This document shows positions 56,853 to 64,000 of a stretch of DNA of 64,000 nt, in pieces (the first letter of the stretch is position 1; the number at the start of each line of letters is the position of its first letter). The notes under the pieces were generated by a model. It was given only the letters and a program-made list of their open reading frames with translations, was not told the origin of the DNA and ran no database searches. The stretch comes from CAZHMB01 sp964533515 (GTDB taxonomy: Archaea; Nanobdellota; Nanobdellia; Pacearchaeales; GW2011-AR1): NCBI GenBank assembly GCA_964533515.1, contig CAZHMB010000001.1:10683-74682 (forward strand). Direction: 5' to 3'. The translations under genes were made by a program, and so were the position numbers.

Positions 56853-56936
56853 TTAGGGTTTGTTCAATCCTTTAGTTATATCTTCTACGCATTTCTTCCA
56901 ATTATATTTTATTATAGTTTTGGTTAAATTTAGGGT
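56853..56936 (-). pseudogene. C-terminal remnant of a GT4 glycosyltransferase
   Basis: The minus strand codes KYNWKKCVEDITKG then a stop, almost the same as KKYNWKKCVEDITKE at the end of the glycosyltransferase 58045-59055. Only about 25 codons remain and no catalytic part is present. In-frame with the preceding remnant at 56937. Confidence 0.65.
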
Positions 56937-57101
56937 TTATAGCATTCTGTATGGAATATATCTAAAACCTTTAAACAAGTTTTGTATTCTTTTATGATTG
57001 GTAAAAAATGTCTTAACCAAAGGAAATCCTCCCATGGTGGAAAGGTTACTTATCTTATCCATGCATTCTAGGTATTCTTTATCTTAATAATGTCTTCGTA
57101 T
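56937..57101 (-). pseudogene. C-terminal remnant of an unidentified glycan gene
   Basis: The minus strand codes KEYLECMDKISNLSTMGG then FPLVKTFFTNHKRIQNLF and FKGFRYIPYRML with a TAA (56937-56939). Upstream the frame is broken (YEDIIK lies one base out of phase). The tail is homologous to that at 57888-57990, so two copies of the same gene end flank the methyltransferase gene 57119. Confidence 0.55.
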
Positions 57102-57118
57102 TGTAGCTTGGGATTGAA

Positions 57119-57853
57119 TTAGTTTCTAATTATAAAAGTTTTAATTTTTCCTTCTTCTTTTGAAATGTTTGTAACCAATATCTCTTTTATGTTTTTTACA
57201 TCAAATGGAGACTTATCTAGGTAAACTGCAGAATTTTCTGCTAAACGTATATCTTGCCCGTGAGACTTATCTTTATTAGGCCATGAGTTTTCTTCGCTGA
57301 ATGGGTAATGTTCTACAATGAAGATATATTTGTATTTTGATAATTTTTTGAGAATTTTTTGAATTTGATTATTTGATAGGTGCTGAAAAACTTGCCGTAT
57401 TATACATATATCCCCATCTGGAAGTTTGTTTTCTATTATATCTAAACACTCAAACTTTATATTTTTTGCGGAGAATTCAAAACGGTTTTTTTGTATTAAC
57501 TCTGGTACAACATCTATCCCTACGTAATCTATATTTTCAGAGATTAAGTTTCTGCTTACTCTAAAATCCCCACAGCCTAAATCTATAATTTTTAATTTTA
57601 ATTTCTTTAATTTTAATTTCTTGATATAATCTTTGACGACCTCTATATATTCCTTACTTGCTGCCTCATCTGATCCTGATCCTGAATAGAATTCTCCAGC
57701 TTTCCCCCCCCATTTATTTTTAGAGTATGTTTCTTGAAATACCTGCTTAACGGATTTCCGAGAATTTTGTTTTCTAACCCTTTTAATGTTTAAATCTCTA
57801 CAAATCTCTACAAATCTTTTTGGGATTAGTTTTTTTATTTTTGCTTTACTCAT
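57119..57853 (-). CDS. SAM-dependent methyltransferase
   Basis: 244 residues from ATG 57853 (SKAKIKKLIPKRF), about 28 nt after CTTTATATAC; the longer reading starts inside a remnant and is rejected. SAM site KLKIIDLGCGDFRVSRNL, then YVGIDVVPELIQKN, FECLDIIENKLPDGDICIIR and QVFQHLSNNQIQKILKKL. Flanked on both sides by decayed gene tails. Confidence 0.82.
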   Translation of the reverse strand: MSKAKIKKLIPKRFVEICRDLNIKRVRKQNSRKSVKQVFQETYSKNKWGGKAGEFYSGSGSDEAASKEYIEVVKDYIKKLKLKKLKLKIIDLGCGDFRVSRNLISENIDYVGIDVVPELIQKNRFEFSAKNIKFECLDIIENKLPDGDICIIRQVFQHLSNNQIQKILKKLSKYKYIFIVEHYPFSEENSWPNKDKSHGQDIRLAENSAVYLDKSPFDVKNIKEILVTNISKEEGKIKTFIIRN

Positions 57854-57887
57854 AAATTTTATTATTGATTTGTGTATATAAAGTTTA

Positions 57888-57990
57888 TTATCTCTTTTTG
57901 TTTTGCGCAGGGTCACGATAGGGAAGATATATCCAAAACCCTTTAAATGAATTTTGAATTTTGTTTTCAGGGTTGGTAAAAAAATGTCTT
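57888..57990 (-). pseudogene. Second copy of the unidentified gene tail
   Basis: Minus strand codes FFTNPENKIQNSFKGFWIY then LPYRDPAQNKKR and TAA (57888-57890), matching FFTNHKRIQNLFKGFRYIPY of the remnant at 56937. A run of seven T instead of six before TNP breaks the frame. Nucleotide similarity between the two copies is clear across about 70 bp. Confidence 0.55.
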
Positions 57991-58044
57991 GATTTTATAA
58001 ATACTTTAACCTATTATATTCTCTATATTCCCTTTTTCAGAAAG

Positions 58045-59055
58045 TTAGAATTTCACAATTTCTTTAGTTATATCCTCCACGCATTTTTTCCAATTATATT
58101 TTTTTAATAACATACTTCTCGATGCTTGAATATCTTTCTTTTTCAAATCTAAAACTTCATTTATTGCATTAAATACGCTCTGATCATCTTCTACATTACA
58201 CTTTCCTGGTAAAGATTTTCCCAATTCTGCTAAAGAAGTTGCATTATTAAAGACTACTGGGGTTTCATAAAAATATGATTCTATTAAGGGTAATCCAAAA
58301 CCTTCTATTGATGAGAGAAACATTGTGAATTTTGCATTTTTGTAATAGCCTGCAAGCTCTTCTTCCGACAAACTTCCATCAGGATAATATGGCTCGTAAT
58401 TTGTTCCGTATTTTTTATTATATTTCTTTATTAAATCTAACGTCCTCCCCATATTCTTATGGGGAGCCCCGCTCCCAGCTATAAAAATATATTCATTCTT
58501 TTTAGGTTTAATTTTTCCTACGGGGACTTGATTACACCCTTCGGGAACAACCAATATCTTATTTTTTGTGAATTTTTTAACTACCTTCTTGGTATAGTTT
58601 GAATTTACTAAAACTATATCTGAAAACTTTAGAGAAAATAAAAGGAGTGCTGTTGTTATGGCTAAATCCAAGCGCCCTTTTTTTAAATAATATAACGGGA
58701 TAAGGTCGTGCACGAAGGAAACATATTTTGTTTTTTTAACTTTAACTAATGACATATGTCCTTTAGGGAAAAATAAAAAATCCAGTTTTTCTTTTTTTGC
58801 TATTTTATTTGCCGCTCCTGGATAGAAAAATATCTTTCTTAAAAGGTATGGGGCATTTGATTTAACTACTACTTTCTTAGACTTAAACTCTTTGAAATAT
58901 TTTTTATTTTTTTTTGTTAAGATAATTACCACTTCAAACTTATCTTGTTTCTCTAACTCTCTAAGGATTTCTAAGGTTGTCTTATAAATTCCTATAGATC
59001 CTGTTTTCTGAGGGTTTACATCCGCACAATAATAACCAAGTTTAACTTTCTTCAT
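58045..59055 (-). CDS. GT4-family glycosyltransferase
   Basis: 336 residues from ATG 59055 (KKVKLGYYCADVNPQKTG), with a TATA-like TTTTTTATAC about 28 nt upstream. GT-B: TKYVSFVHDLIPLYYLKKGR, IVLVNSNYTKKVVKKF, LVVPEGCNQV, FIAGSGAPHKNMGRTLDLI, and NAKFTMFLSSIEGFGLPLIE SYFYETPVV (E-x7-E). Its C-terminus is duplicated as a remnant at 56853. Confidence 0.88.
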   Translation of the reverse strand: MKKVKLGYYCADVNPQKTGSIGIYKTTLEILRELEKQDKFEVVIILTKKNKKYFKEFKSKKVVVKSNAPYLLRKIFFYPGAANKIAKKEKLDFLFFPKGHMSLVKVKKTKYVSFVHDLIPLYYLKKGRLDLAITTALLLFSLKFSDIVLVNSNYTKKVVKKFTKNKILVVPEGCNQVPVGKIKPKKNEYIFIAGSGAPHKNMGRTLDLIKKYNKKYGTNYEPYYPDGSLSEEELAGYYKNAKFTMFLSSIEGFGLPLIESYFYETPVVFNNATSLAELGKSLPGKCNVEDDQSVFNAINEVLDLKKKDIQASRSMLLKKYNWKKCVEDITKEIVKF

Positions 59056-59086
59056 TATAAATTTAAATAAAATCCCGTATAAAAAA

Positions 59087-60433
59087 CTATTTGTTGTGGT
59101 TATCTTTTCCCCCAAAAACCAACAATCCCAAATAGGCAAATCTTGAAATTATAGTGGCTATTCCTGCCCCTATAACTGCAGGGTACATCTCCCCCGTTAT
59201 TGCCAAGGCCCAGGTAATTAATAAATAATTTAAAAGTATATTTAGGGCAGTTGAAATAACTACTGCAAATGCTATCTTTTTTGTTTTTCCTTGGGCTCCC
59301 CAGTAACCGCTGAAAATTCCTAAAAGAGGGTCTGTAAAAAGTACCAATGAAAGAATTCTTAATAAAAATACCGAATTTGAATAATCCCTTCCTGTGACAA
59401 AATTTACAAAATTAAAAATATACGGGGCAAGCACCCAGATACCTATAATCGCTAATATTGAAAGAGGGATGGTTGCGATTAAGGATTTTTTTAATCCTAA
59501 CTTTAGTCTTGATTTTTTTAATTTAGCAAAGATAGGAAATAAAACTGCTGAAAAAGAAATAAGCCCCAGGACTGCGACAACTAAGTAAAATGCTGCCTGG
59601 TAATGGGCAATAAATTCTGGAGCTACAAACCTTCCCAGCATTATAGTATCAATCTGGCCGAAGAAAACTCCTGCAAAGGCGGTAACTGAAAGTGGAAAAA
59701 TGAAACTTCTTATCCCCATTTTCTTCGAAGAAGATATTTTCTTTCCGACATATTTCGGAATTTTGAACAATAAAAAAGTTGAGATAATAAGATAAGAAAA
59801 ACCTAAACAAAGGAATAGGGTAAATAAAATTATCCTGCTTGAAGAAGATGCCGTCAAAAAAAGTGCCAGCCCGATCAAGACTATCCTTGAGATTTGGAAG
59901 AGTATCTCTTTATGGAAGGGTGTTTTAAAGTCATTTTTTGATTGGAATAATGAAGATAAAAAAGCAGATAAATTAAGAAAAATTATATAGAAAATTCCAG
60001 CTAATAAAGCAAGGAAAAGAGGTTTTTGATAATAATAATTAGCTATAAAATATGCTGAAAAAAATAAAACCAAAGAGACTGTGATAGTTAATAAAAACTT
60101 TAACTTTGCTAAATACTCTACATATCCTTTCGAATTTTTTTGATATTTGGAGGCATATCTAATCAGAGCGGTTCCAATCCCCAGATCACAGAAACCTGCA
60201 AAAACTAAAATCGTGGAAAGTGCTAAAGAGTAAAGCCCAAAAAGTTCTTCAGACAAAACCCTCATTAATATCAAGTAGATAAATATTAAACTTCCAAATT
60301 TTGCCACCAGATTAGTTGAAAATTGATAAATTGAATTTTTCACAGCCATTCCAGCATTCCCGGAAAAGTCTCTTTTTAAGAGTCTTCTTGTTATTCCGAA
60401 AGCCTCTTTTTCAAAAATTTTTAGTTTTCCCAT
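59087..60433 (-). CDS. Wzx-like polysaccharide/lipid-linked oligosaccharide flippase
   Basis: 448 residues, about 12-14 TMs, MOP/MATE-like. N-terminus AVKNSIYQFSTNLVAKFGSL IFIYLILMRVLSEELFGLYS is characteristic of Wzx/RfbX flippases. It would move the assembled lipid-linked glycan across the membrane for AglB. Located at the end of the glycan region, next to the GT4 gene. Confidence 0.88.
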   Translation of the reverse strand: MGKLKIFEKEAFGITRRLLKRDFSGNAGMAVKNSIYQFSTNLVAKFGSLIFIYLILMRVLSEELFGLYSLALSTILVFAGFCDLGIGTALIRYASKYQKNSKGYVEYLAKLKFLLTITVSLVLFFSAYFIANYYYQKPLFLALLAGIFYIIFLNLSAFLSSLFQSKNDFKTPFHKEILFQISRIVLIGLALFLTASSSSRIILFTLFLCLGFSYLIISTFLLFKIPKYVGKKISSSKKMGIRSFIFPLSVTAFAGVFFGQIDTIMLGRFVAPEFIAHYQAAFYLVVAVLGLISFSAVLFPIFAKLKKSRLKLGLKKSLIATIPLSILAIIGIWVLAPYIFNFVNFVTGRDYSNSVFLLRILSLVLFTDPLLGIFSGYWGAQGKTKKIAFAVVISTALNILLNYLLITWALAITGEMYPAVIGAGIATIISRFAYLGLLVFGGKDNHNK

Positions 60434-60439
60434 CCCTTT

Positions 60440-60898
60440 TTATCCCTCAATAAACATTAACTTCCTCAACTTTAAAAAATCATGTATTATAGAAATTTTA
60501 TGTATTCTTGCTTTTAATTTTATTGTTGCAATAAAATCTAAGATTAAATGAATGCTAAACCCCAGAAGAATGTAGAAAAAATATTTTGAAAAGAAAGCGA
60601 GAAATCCCAGAACAATCAAAACCTCAATTCCGTGAAGAAAGTAAAACCCCTTGTAAAACTTTTTTCTATTTTCCCTTGAGTAACCCATAGCCAACCTCTG
60701 ATTGGCAAAGCACCTCTTTGTTACCTTGATTGGATTGGTCTCTCCCCTCTTGAAAACATAATAAATATAATGGTCTACATCAATCAAGAAACTTGAAAGG
60801 AAAACTATCGTCGCTCCTATTAATCCAATCTGTGGAAAAAATAGAAAAAGAAGGGCAGAAAAAATTGCTCCCAGAATAAGGTGTGTTTTTGGAAGCAT
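60440..60898 (-). CDS. DUF457/YdjM-like membrane protein
   Basis: 152 residues, four TMs. Conserved His/Asp pattern: LPKTHLILGAIFSAL, FLIDVDHYIYYVFKRGE, YFLHGIEVLIVLGFLAF, and GFSIHLILDFIATIKLK, as in predicted membrane-bound metal-dependent hydrolases. Follows secD in TAA-G-ATG, so co-transcribed with secFD. Confidence 0.78.
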   Translation of the reverse strand: MLPKTHLILGAIFSALLFLFFPQIGLIGATIVFLSSFLIDVDHYIYYVFKRGETNPIKVTKRCFANQRLAMGYSRENRKKFYKGFYFLHGIEVLIVLGFLAFFSKYFFYILLGFSIHLILDFIATIKLKARIHKISIIHDFLKLRKLMFIEG

Positions 60899-60899
60899 C

Positions 60900-62573
60900 T
60901 TATTCCTCTATCTTCTTTATGATATCTGTGAATGCCGGACGAGTTATCAAAACCCCAATTGAAATTCCTATTATTGTTGTTATCGCAAAACCTTTTAATA
61001 AGCCTGCGCCTGCCCAGATTAAAGGGAGTAGGGCAACTAGTGCTGTGAAATATGCTCCGAGAATTATTTTGAAGGCCCTTTTTATTTTCTGCTTTATGCT
61101 CAGTTGAACCTTAGAATGTGTTTCATCTAAAACAATTATCTGACTATCTATTCCTGTTCCGATTGTCGCTAAAACTCCCGCAATTGCTGGAAGATCAAAA
61201 TTAACGTTAAACAGCGAGGAGATTCCAAGGATGATAATTATTTCAGAAATGCTTGTCAATAATAATGCCAGAACAGATTTGATATTCCTATATCTGAAAA
61301 ATATTACTAGTGAAATTGCAAACAGTGCTGCAACACCCGCGATTAAGATGCTTCTGATGAATTCTTTTCCAAGCGTCGGAGAAATTGTGTCGAGTTTTAC
61401 TATCTCTAATTTGTAAGGTAAGCTTCCAGTCTTCAAAATTGTTTGCAGATGCTTCATATCTTTTTCGGTATTTGTTATCGCATCCTCTCTCGTCTCCCCT
61501 TGACCGGATCCGGAAATTGAAATTTGTGTTGTGACTTGTCCTTTAAGACCCTCGCTGATTAATAAGCTATCTAAAAGCGTGCCATCAACATAAAGGTCTA
61601 ATTTTTCGCTTAGATAATTTCCTTGTTGAGTTCTGTTCACTTCTAATTCAGAAGTTATTCTTGCGTGCCTTTCTGCTGCTTGTTGAGTTAAATAAATTGT
61701 AAATTGGAAATTACAATAATGTGTTCCGTCTTGAGCTTGATCGCATTCCCTGATTCCTGCTTGTTGTCCACTTGTTCCAACAGAGGCTATTCCATTATCT
61801 GCTCCGCCCACGAAAACAGTTTCGTTCCCTATTTTTGCTTCGAATTTTCCTTGCTGCCCGATTAAATCTCTTAAATCATCCGGAGTTGTTCCTGCAATTT
61901 CTACAAGCATGAAATTTTCTCCAGACAAGTCTGAAACTGGCGCAATGGCCATGTCTGCTATTCCGTAAACATTTAATCTATTTGAAATCACATCTACCAA
62001 ATCTCTAACTTCTGCTTGAGTTAATGATCTGTTCTCTGCTTTCACCAACGCCCTAGAACCCCCGGATAAATCTAGGCCTGTTTTTATATTCGTTTTCGAG
62101 ATCTCGGCAACGACAATTTTTGGGGCCTCAGAAGAAAAGTAGATTATTTCATTTCCTGAAGATGTTTTGAAAACTGTTTTGATTGGTTCTTCAGAGGGGT
62201 AAATGGAAGTTATTAATTGGGTATAATCCTCAAGAGATTCTATTTTTTCATTGTTAATCGAGACTATTATCTCTCCTTGGGTAAACCCTTGTTCCATAGC
62301 TGTCGAGTTTGAATCCACCGATTTTATTGAAACTCCGTCTTGGAGGAAGGCGGGAATCGTGGCGAAGAGAACTAATAAGATCATAAAAGAGAGGAAGATA
62401 AGGTCATAATAATCATTCTTCAAGAAAATTCCTAACAAGATATAAATTAATCCTATTAAAAAAATTGCAAGCAAAAGCAAGGGAGAATAAAGAAATATCC
62501 CTGCAAAGGCTATTGCCAATGAGACAATTAATAATCTTATTCTCCATGTTAGTTTTAGATTTATTCCCGCCAT
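60900..62573 (-). CDS. secD: Protein-export membrane protein SecD with PDZ-like domain
   Basis: 557 residues; with SecF it drives late steps of Sec export. Family motifs: KTGLDLSGGSRALVKAE (D1), the periplasm-side P1 region (IAPVSDLSGENFMLVEIAGT), and the six-TM C-terminal half with VLATIGTGIDSQIIVLDETH. Between the N-terminal TMs and D1 is about 70 residues: IKSVDSNSTAMEQGFTQGEI IVSINNEKIESLEDYTQLIT, a PDZ-type pattern. The order on the minus strand is secF-secD. Confidence 0.93.
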   Translation of the reverse strand: MAGINLKLTWRIRLLIVSLAIAFAGIFLYSPLLLLAIFLIGLIYILLGIFLKNDYYDLIFLSFMILLVLFATIPAFLQDGVSIKSVDSNSTAMEQGFTQGEIIVSINNEKIESLEDYTQLITSIYPSEEPIKTVFKTSSGNEIIYFSSEAPKIVVAEISKTNIKTGLDLSGGSRALVKAENRSLTQAEVRDLVDVISNRLNVYGIADMAIAPVSDLSGENFMLVEIAGTTPDDLRDLIGQQGKFEAKIGNETVFVGGADNGIASVGTSGQQAGIRECDQAQDGTHYCNFQFTIYLTQQAAERHARITSELEVNRTQQGNYLSEKLDLYVDGTLLDSLLISEGLKGQVTTQISISGSGQGETREDAITNTEKDMKHLQTILKTGSLPYKLEIVKLDTISPTLGKEFIRSILIAGVAALFAISLVIFFRYRNIKSVLALLLTSISEIIIILGISSLFNVNFDLPAIAGVLATIGTGIDSQIIVLDETHSKVQLSIKQKIKRAFKIILGAYFTALVALLPLIWAGAGLLKGFAITTIIGISIGVLITRPAFTDIIKKIEE

Positions 62574-62574
62574 C

Positions 62575-63468
62575 TTATTCCTTAGATTTTTTATTTAGGT
62601 GCCATTTAAGTATTGAAACATTTGTTATCCATGTGTTAAGGATGTCAAAACCAAGACCGATTAATAATATCAAGAAGATTTTTGATAAGACTATTGAAAA
62701 ACTTGAAACGATCGCCAATGCAAATCCGAGGGCTAAGATTGAAGTTAAAGTCATGGTTATCCCTGTTTTGAACGCTGTAAAGATTCTTTTGTTGATTCCT
62801 CCCTCGGAACGTTTTAGACAATGAGTAGTCAATAATATGTCTGTGTCAACAGAATAACCAATCAACATCAAGAAGGCAACGATTCCTGCAGTTGACATTT
62901 CCATTCCTAAGAGGTTGACAAGCCCAAGGGTCATCATTATATCTGCGAATGCTGAGATGATTACTGCTAGGCTTGGGACAAAGTTTCTGAACAAGATGAA
63001 AACAACTATCGCCATGAAAAGAAATGCGATTCCTATTGCAATTAAAAGCTGTTTGAAAAAGCTCTCGCTTAAACTTGCGCCAGTGAATTCAAAACTTGAA
63101 TTTTCCTCGGTTAATTCCGTTTGAAAATATTCTTCTAAAACTTGTCTCGTTTCTTCAGCTGAAGATTTTGTTTGTATGATTATTGCTTTTTGTTCTCGGG
63201 TTATTAAATCATAAATTGTCCTTGTTTCTACGCCGTCGAGTTTATCTGAAAGTTCTAACTCCAATTGTTCTTGATTGGCTGGAATAGAGATAGTTGCAGT
63301 TGTTCCCCCCGTTAGAGAAATATCCTTTTTGAAAAATTCCCCCGTTGAAGAATATGTCATACCTAATTGAATAAAAACTAAAATCAAGATTATTATTGGG
63401 ATTAAAAGCAAATGTTTGTAATACTTGTCGTGAAATCTTATTGCTTTTTGTTTTAAATTGATTGCCAT
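62575..63468 (-). CDS. secF: Protein-export membrane protein SecF
   Basis: 297 residues: TM1 HLLLIPIIILILVFIQLGM, the KKDISLTGGTTATISI motif, and a C-terminal five-TM block with LMLIGYSVDTDILLTTHCLK, INKRIFTAFKTGITMTLTSI. Length is typical of archaeal SecF. Junction with secD is TAA-G-ATG. Confidence 0.93.
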   Translation of the reverse strand: MAINLKQKAIRFHDKYYKHLLLIPIIILILVFIQLGMTYSSTGEFFKKDISLTGGTTATISIPANQEQLELELSDKLDGVETRTIYDLITREQKAIIIQTKSSAEETRQVLEEYFQTELTEENSSFEFTGASLSESFFKQLLIAIGIAFLFMAIVVFILFRNFVPSLAVIISAFADIMMTLGLVNLLGMEMSTAGIVAFLMLIGYSVDTDILLTTHCLKRSEGGINKRIFTAFKTGITMTLTSILALGFALAIVSSFSIVLSKIFLILLIGLGFDILNTWITNVSILKWHLNKKSKE

Positions 63469-63520
63469 AAAAAATTAGAGTTTTTTGAGTTTTTAAGTTT
63501 TGGGATGAAGTAAATAAAAA

Positions 63521-63629
63521 AGACAGCTTGGTAGTTTCACGCCTTGGAAGGCACTATTCTACCAACACATGAAGCTTAACTTCTGAGTTCGGAAAGGGAT
63601 CAGGTGTTACCAACATGCTATGGCCGTCT
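63521..63629 (-). rRNA. 5S ribosomal RNA
   Basis: About 109 nt. Closing helix AGACGGC/GCTGTCT; internal loop sequence CCCTTTCCGAACTCAGAAGT TAAGC is the 5S hallmark; T-arm-like segment with GTGTTGGTAG and GTGCCTTCCAAGGCGTGAAA. It is not next to 23S rRNA in the window and has its own TATA box (63651-63660), so it is expressed on its own. Confidence 0.92.
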
Positions 63630-63631
63630 CA

Positions 63632-63712
63632 TTTTTTGGACTATTAGTAGCTTTATAAAGTTTTTTATGTCCGAAATTTTCCTTATTAAACCATTTCGGA
63701 ACATCCAAAAAA
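63632..63712. repeat. Nested inverted repeats enclosing the 5S promoter
   Basis: Outer arms TTTTTTGGA (63632-63640) and TCCAAAAAA (63704-63712). Inner arms TCCGAAAT (63670-63677) and ATTTCGGA (63693-63700), extended by ATG/CAT with one bulged A. The TATA box CTTTATAAAG (63651-63660) sits between them. Confidence 0.5.
63651..63660 (-). promoter_or_regulatory. Promoter of 5S rRNA gene
   Basis: CTTTATAAAG, about 26 nt upstream of the 5S 5' end (63629) on the minus strand. Confidence 0.6.
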
Positions 63713-63884
63713 CGAGCGTTGCGCGCATCATTTTTCTGATACCCTTGATTTTTGATAATCTTAGTCACATGTGGGTGTGCCTGCGCTACTCCCGACCTTG
63801 CTCAGATCTTTTTGGTTTGCTTCCAGAATATAATTTCGCAAAATCGCTCGGTCAAACTTGTTCTCCTACTCCGGGAATTCAAAA
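63713..63884. other. Unassigned spacer between 5S rRNA and tRNA-Leu
   Basis: No good ORF and no tRNA. It holds a copy of ATGTGGGTGTGCC (63769-63781), identical to the 5' end of tRNA-Leu (63916-63928). On the minus strand an AAATTATATTC box is followed by a GC-rich stretch (GGTCGGGAGTAGCGCAGG) and then a GCG-rich hairpin with a T-run, so an unannotated small RNA is possible. Confidence 0.3.
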
Positions 63885-63894
63885 CTTTTATAAG
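63885..63894 (+). promoter_or_regulatory. Promoter of tRNA-Leu
   Basis: CTTTTATAAG, about 28 nt before the tRNA-Leu 5' end. Confidence 0.55.
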
Positions 63895-63917
63895 CAAATT
63901 ATCTCTGTCTTTTCTAT

Positions 63918-64000
63918 GTGGGTGTGCCGGAGTGGTCAAACGGGACAGACTCAAGATCTGTTAGCTTATGCTTACGGGGGTTCGAATCCTCCTTCCCTCA
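63918..64000 (+). tRNA. tRNA-Leu (CAA), weak acceptor stem
   Basis: Class II tRNA with long variable arm (TAGC-TTAT-GCTT-like), anticodon arm ACAGA-CTCAAGA-TCTGT (CAA), T-arm GGGGG-TTCGAAT-CCTCC, discriminator A at the last base of the window. The acceptor GTGGGTG/TTCCCTC has two U-U mismatches (2-71 and 6-67) and one wobble, unusual for a functional tRNA. The promoter at -28 fits the chosen 5' end. Confidence 0.75.

Noticed and set aside
57854..57916. N-terminal extension of methyltransferase 57119
   Set aside because: It overlaps a decayed gene tail, and a TATA box lies 28 nt before ATG 57853.
59056..59139. N-terminal extension of GT4 58045
   Set aside because: It overlaps the flippase gene end; the family N-terminus begins at ATG 59055.
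63630..63900. 3' end of 23S rRNA or SRP RNA next to 5S
   Set aside because: No conserved 23S end sequence, and the GTGCCTGCGCTACTCCCG stretch lacks the SRP helix 8 motif (GGAA tetraloop with AGCA loop).

Overview
The window is chromosomal DNA of an archaeon, most likely a small-genome DPANN lineage (Pacearchaeota/Woesearchaeota-like; inferred from gene content, not from a tree). The archaeal markers are the e-type ribosomal proteins (S17e, S4e, L32e, L19e), EndA tRNA-splicing endonuclease with intron-bearing tRNA genes, an LSm protein, prefoldin alpha, an EMC3-type insertase, SecY with PDZ-bearing SecD and SecF, AglB oligosaccharyltransferase, and archaeal PheS/PheT. DNA is AT-rich. Most transcription-unit-leading genes have a TATA-like box 24-30 nt before the ATG and no Shine-Dalgarno, so leaderless mRNAs dominate.

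Layout. 0-9 kb: leuS (bacterial type), endA, rps17e, tRNA-Met, a HIT protein, a tiny Lys/Ala-repeat protein, glyS, and a hydrolase behind tRNA-Arg/tRNA-Cys. 9-12 kb: RNase Z, LSm and unrecognised small genes. 12.2-25.1 kb: a nearly continuous archaeal S10/spc ribosomal operon (L3 to L15) with several non-ribosomal inserts and many TAAAATG gene junctions. 25-34.5 kb: secY, EMC3-like insertase, pfdA, an eIF2B/R15P-isomerase-family gene, a SpoIIM-like protein, a GlcNAc-1-P transferase, pheS-pheT. 34.5-38.4 kb: tRNA-Thr, tRNA-Gln and tRNA-Glu, all with insertions or introns, plus small membrane proteins, a PLD-type enzyme and a membrane hydrolase. 38.4-39.1 kb: endonuclease III.

39.1-60.4 kb is a surface-glycan region: GDP-mannose 3,5-epimerase-like enzyme, WecG/TagA enzyme, AglB, a small flippase-like protein, a dolichyl-phosphate-sugar synthase, a GT39-like enzyme, several glycosyltransferases, small SAM methyltransferases, two radical SAM/SPASM proteins and a Wzx-like flippase. 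With the lipid-linked GlcNAc-1-P transferase at 30 kb they could build, modify, flip and transfer an N-glycan or surface polysaccharide. The region contains decayed gene tails, which indicates cassette turnover. 60.4-64 kb: a small membrane protein, secD-secF, a solitary 5S rRNA gene and a tRNA-Leu at the edge.

The most notable signals are: divergent gene pairs that share one palindromic TATA box; a 25-codon hydrophobic ORF with its own promoter and terminator; an ORF split by an in-frame TAG; a repeated AT-rich core about 45 nt before three ribosomal genes; and tRNA genes with unusual insertions or mismatched acceptor stems. No CRISPR array, transposon or complete phage module was seen.
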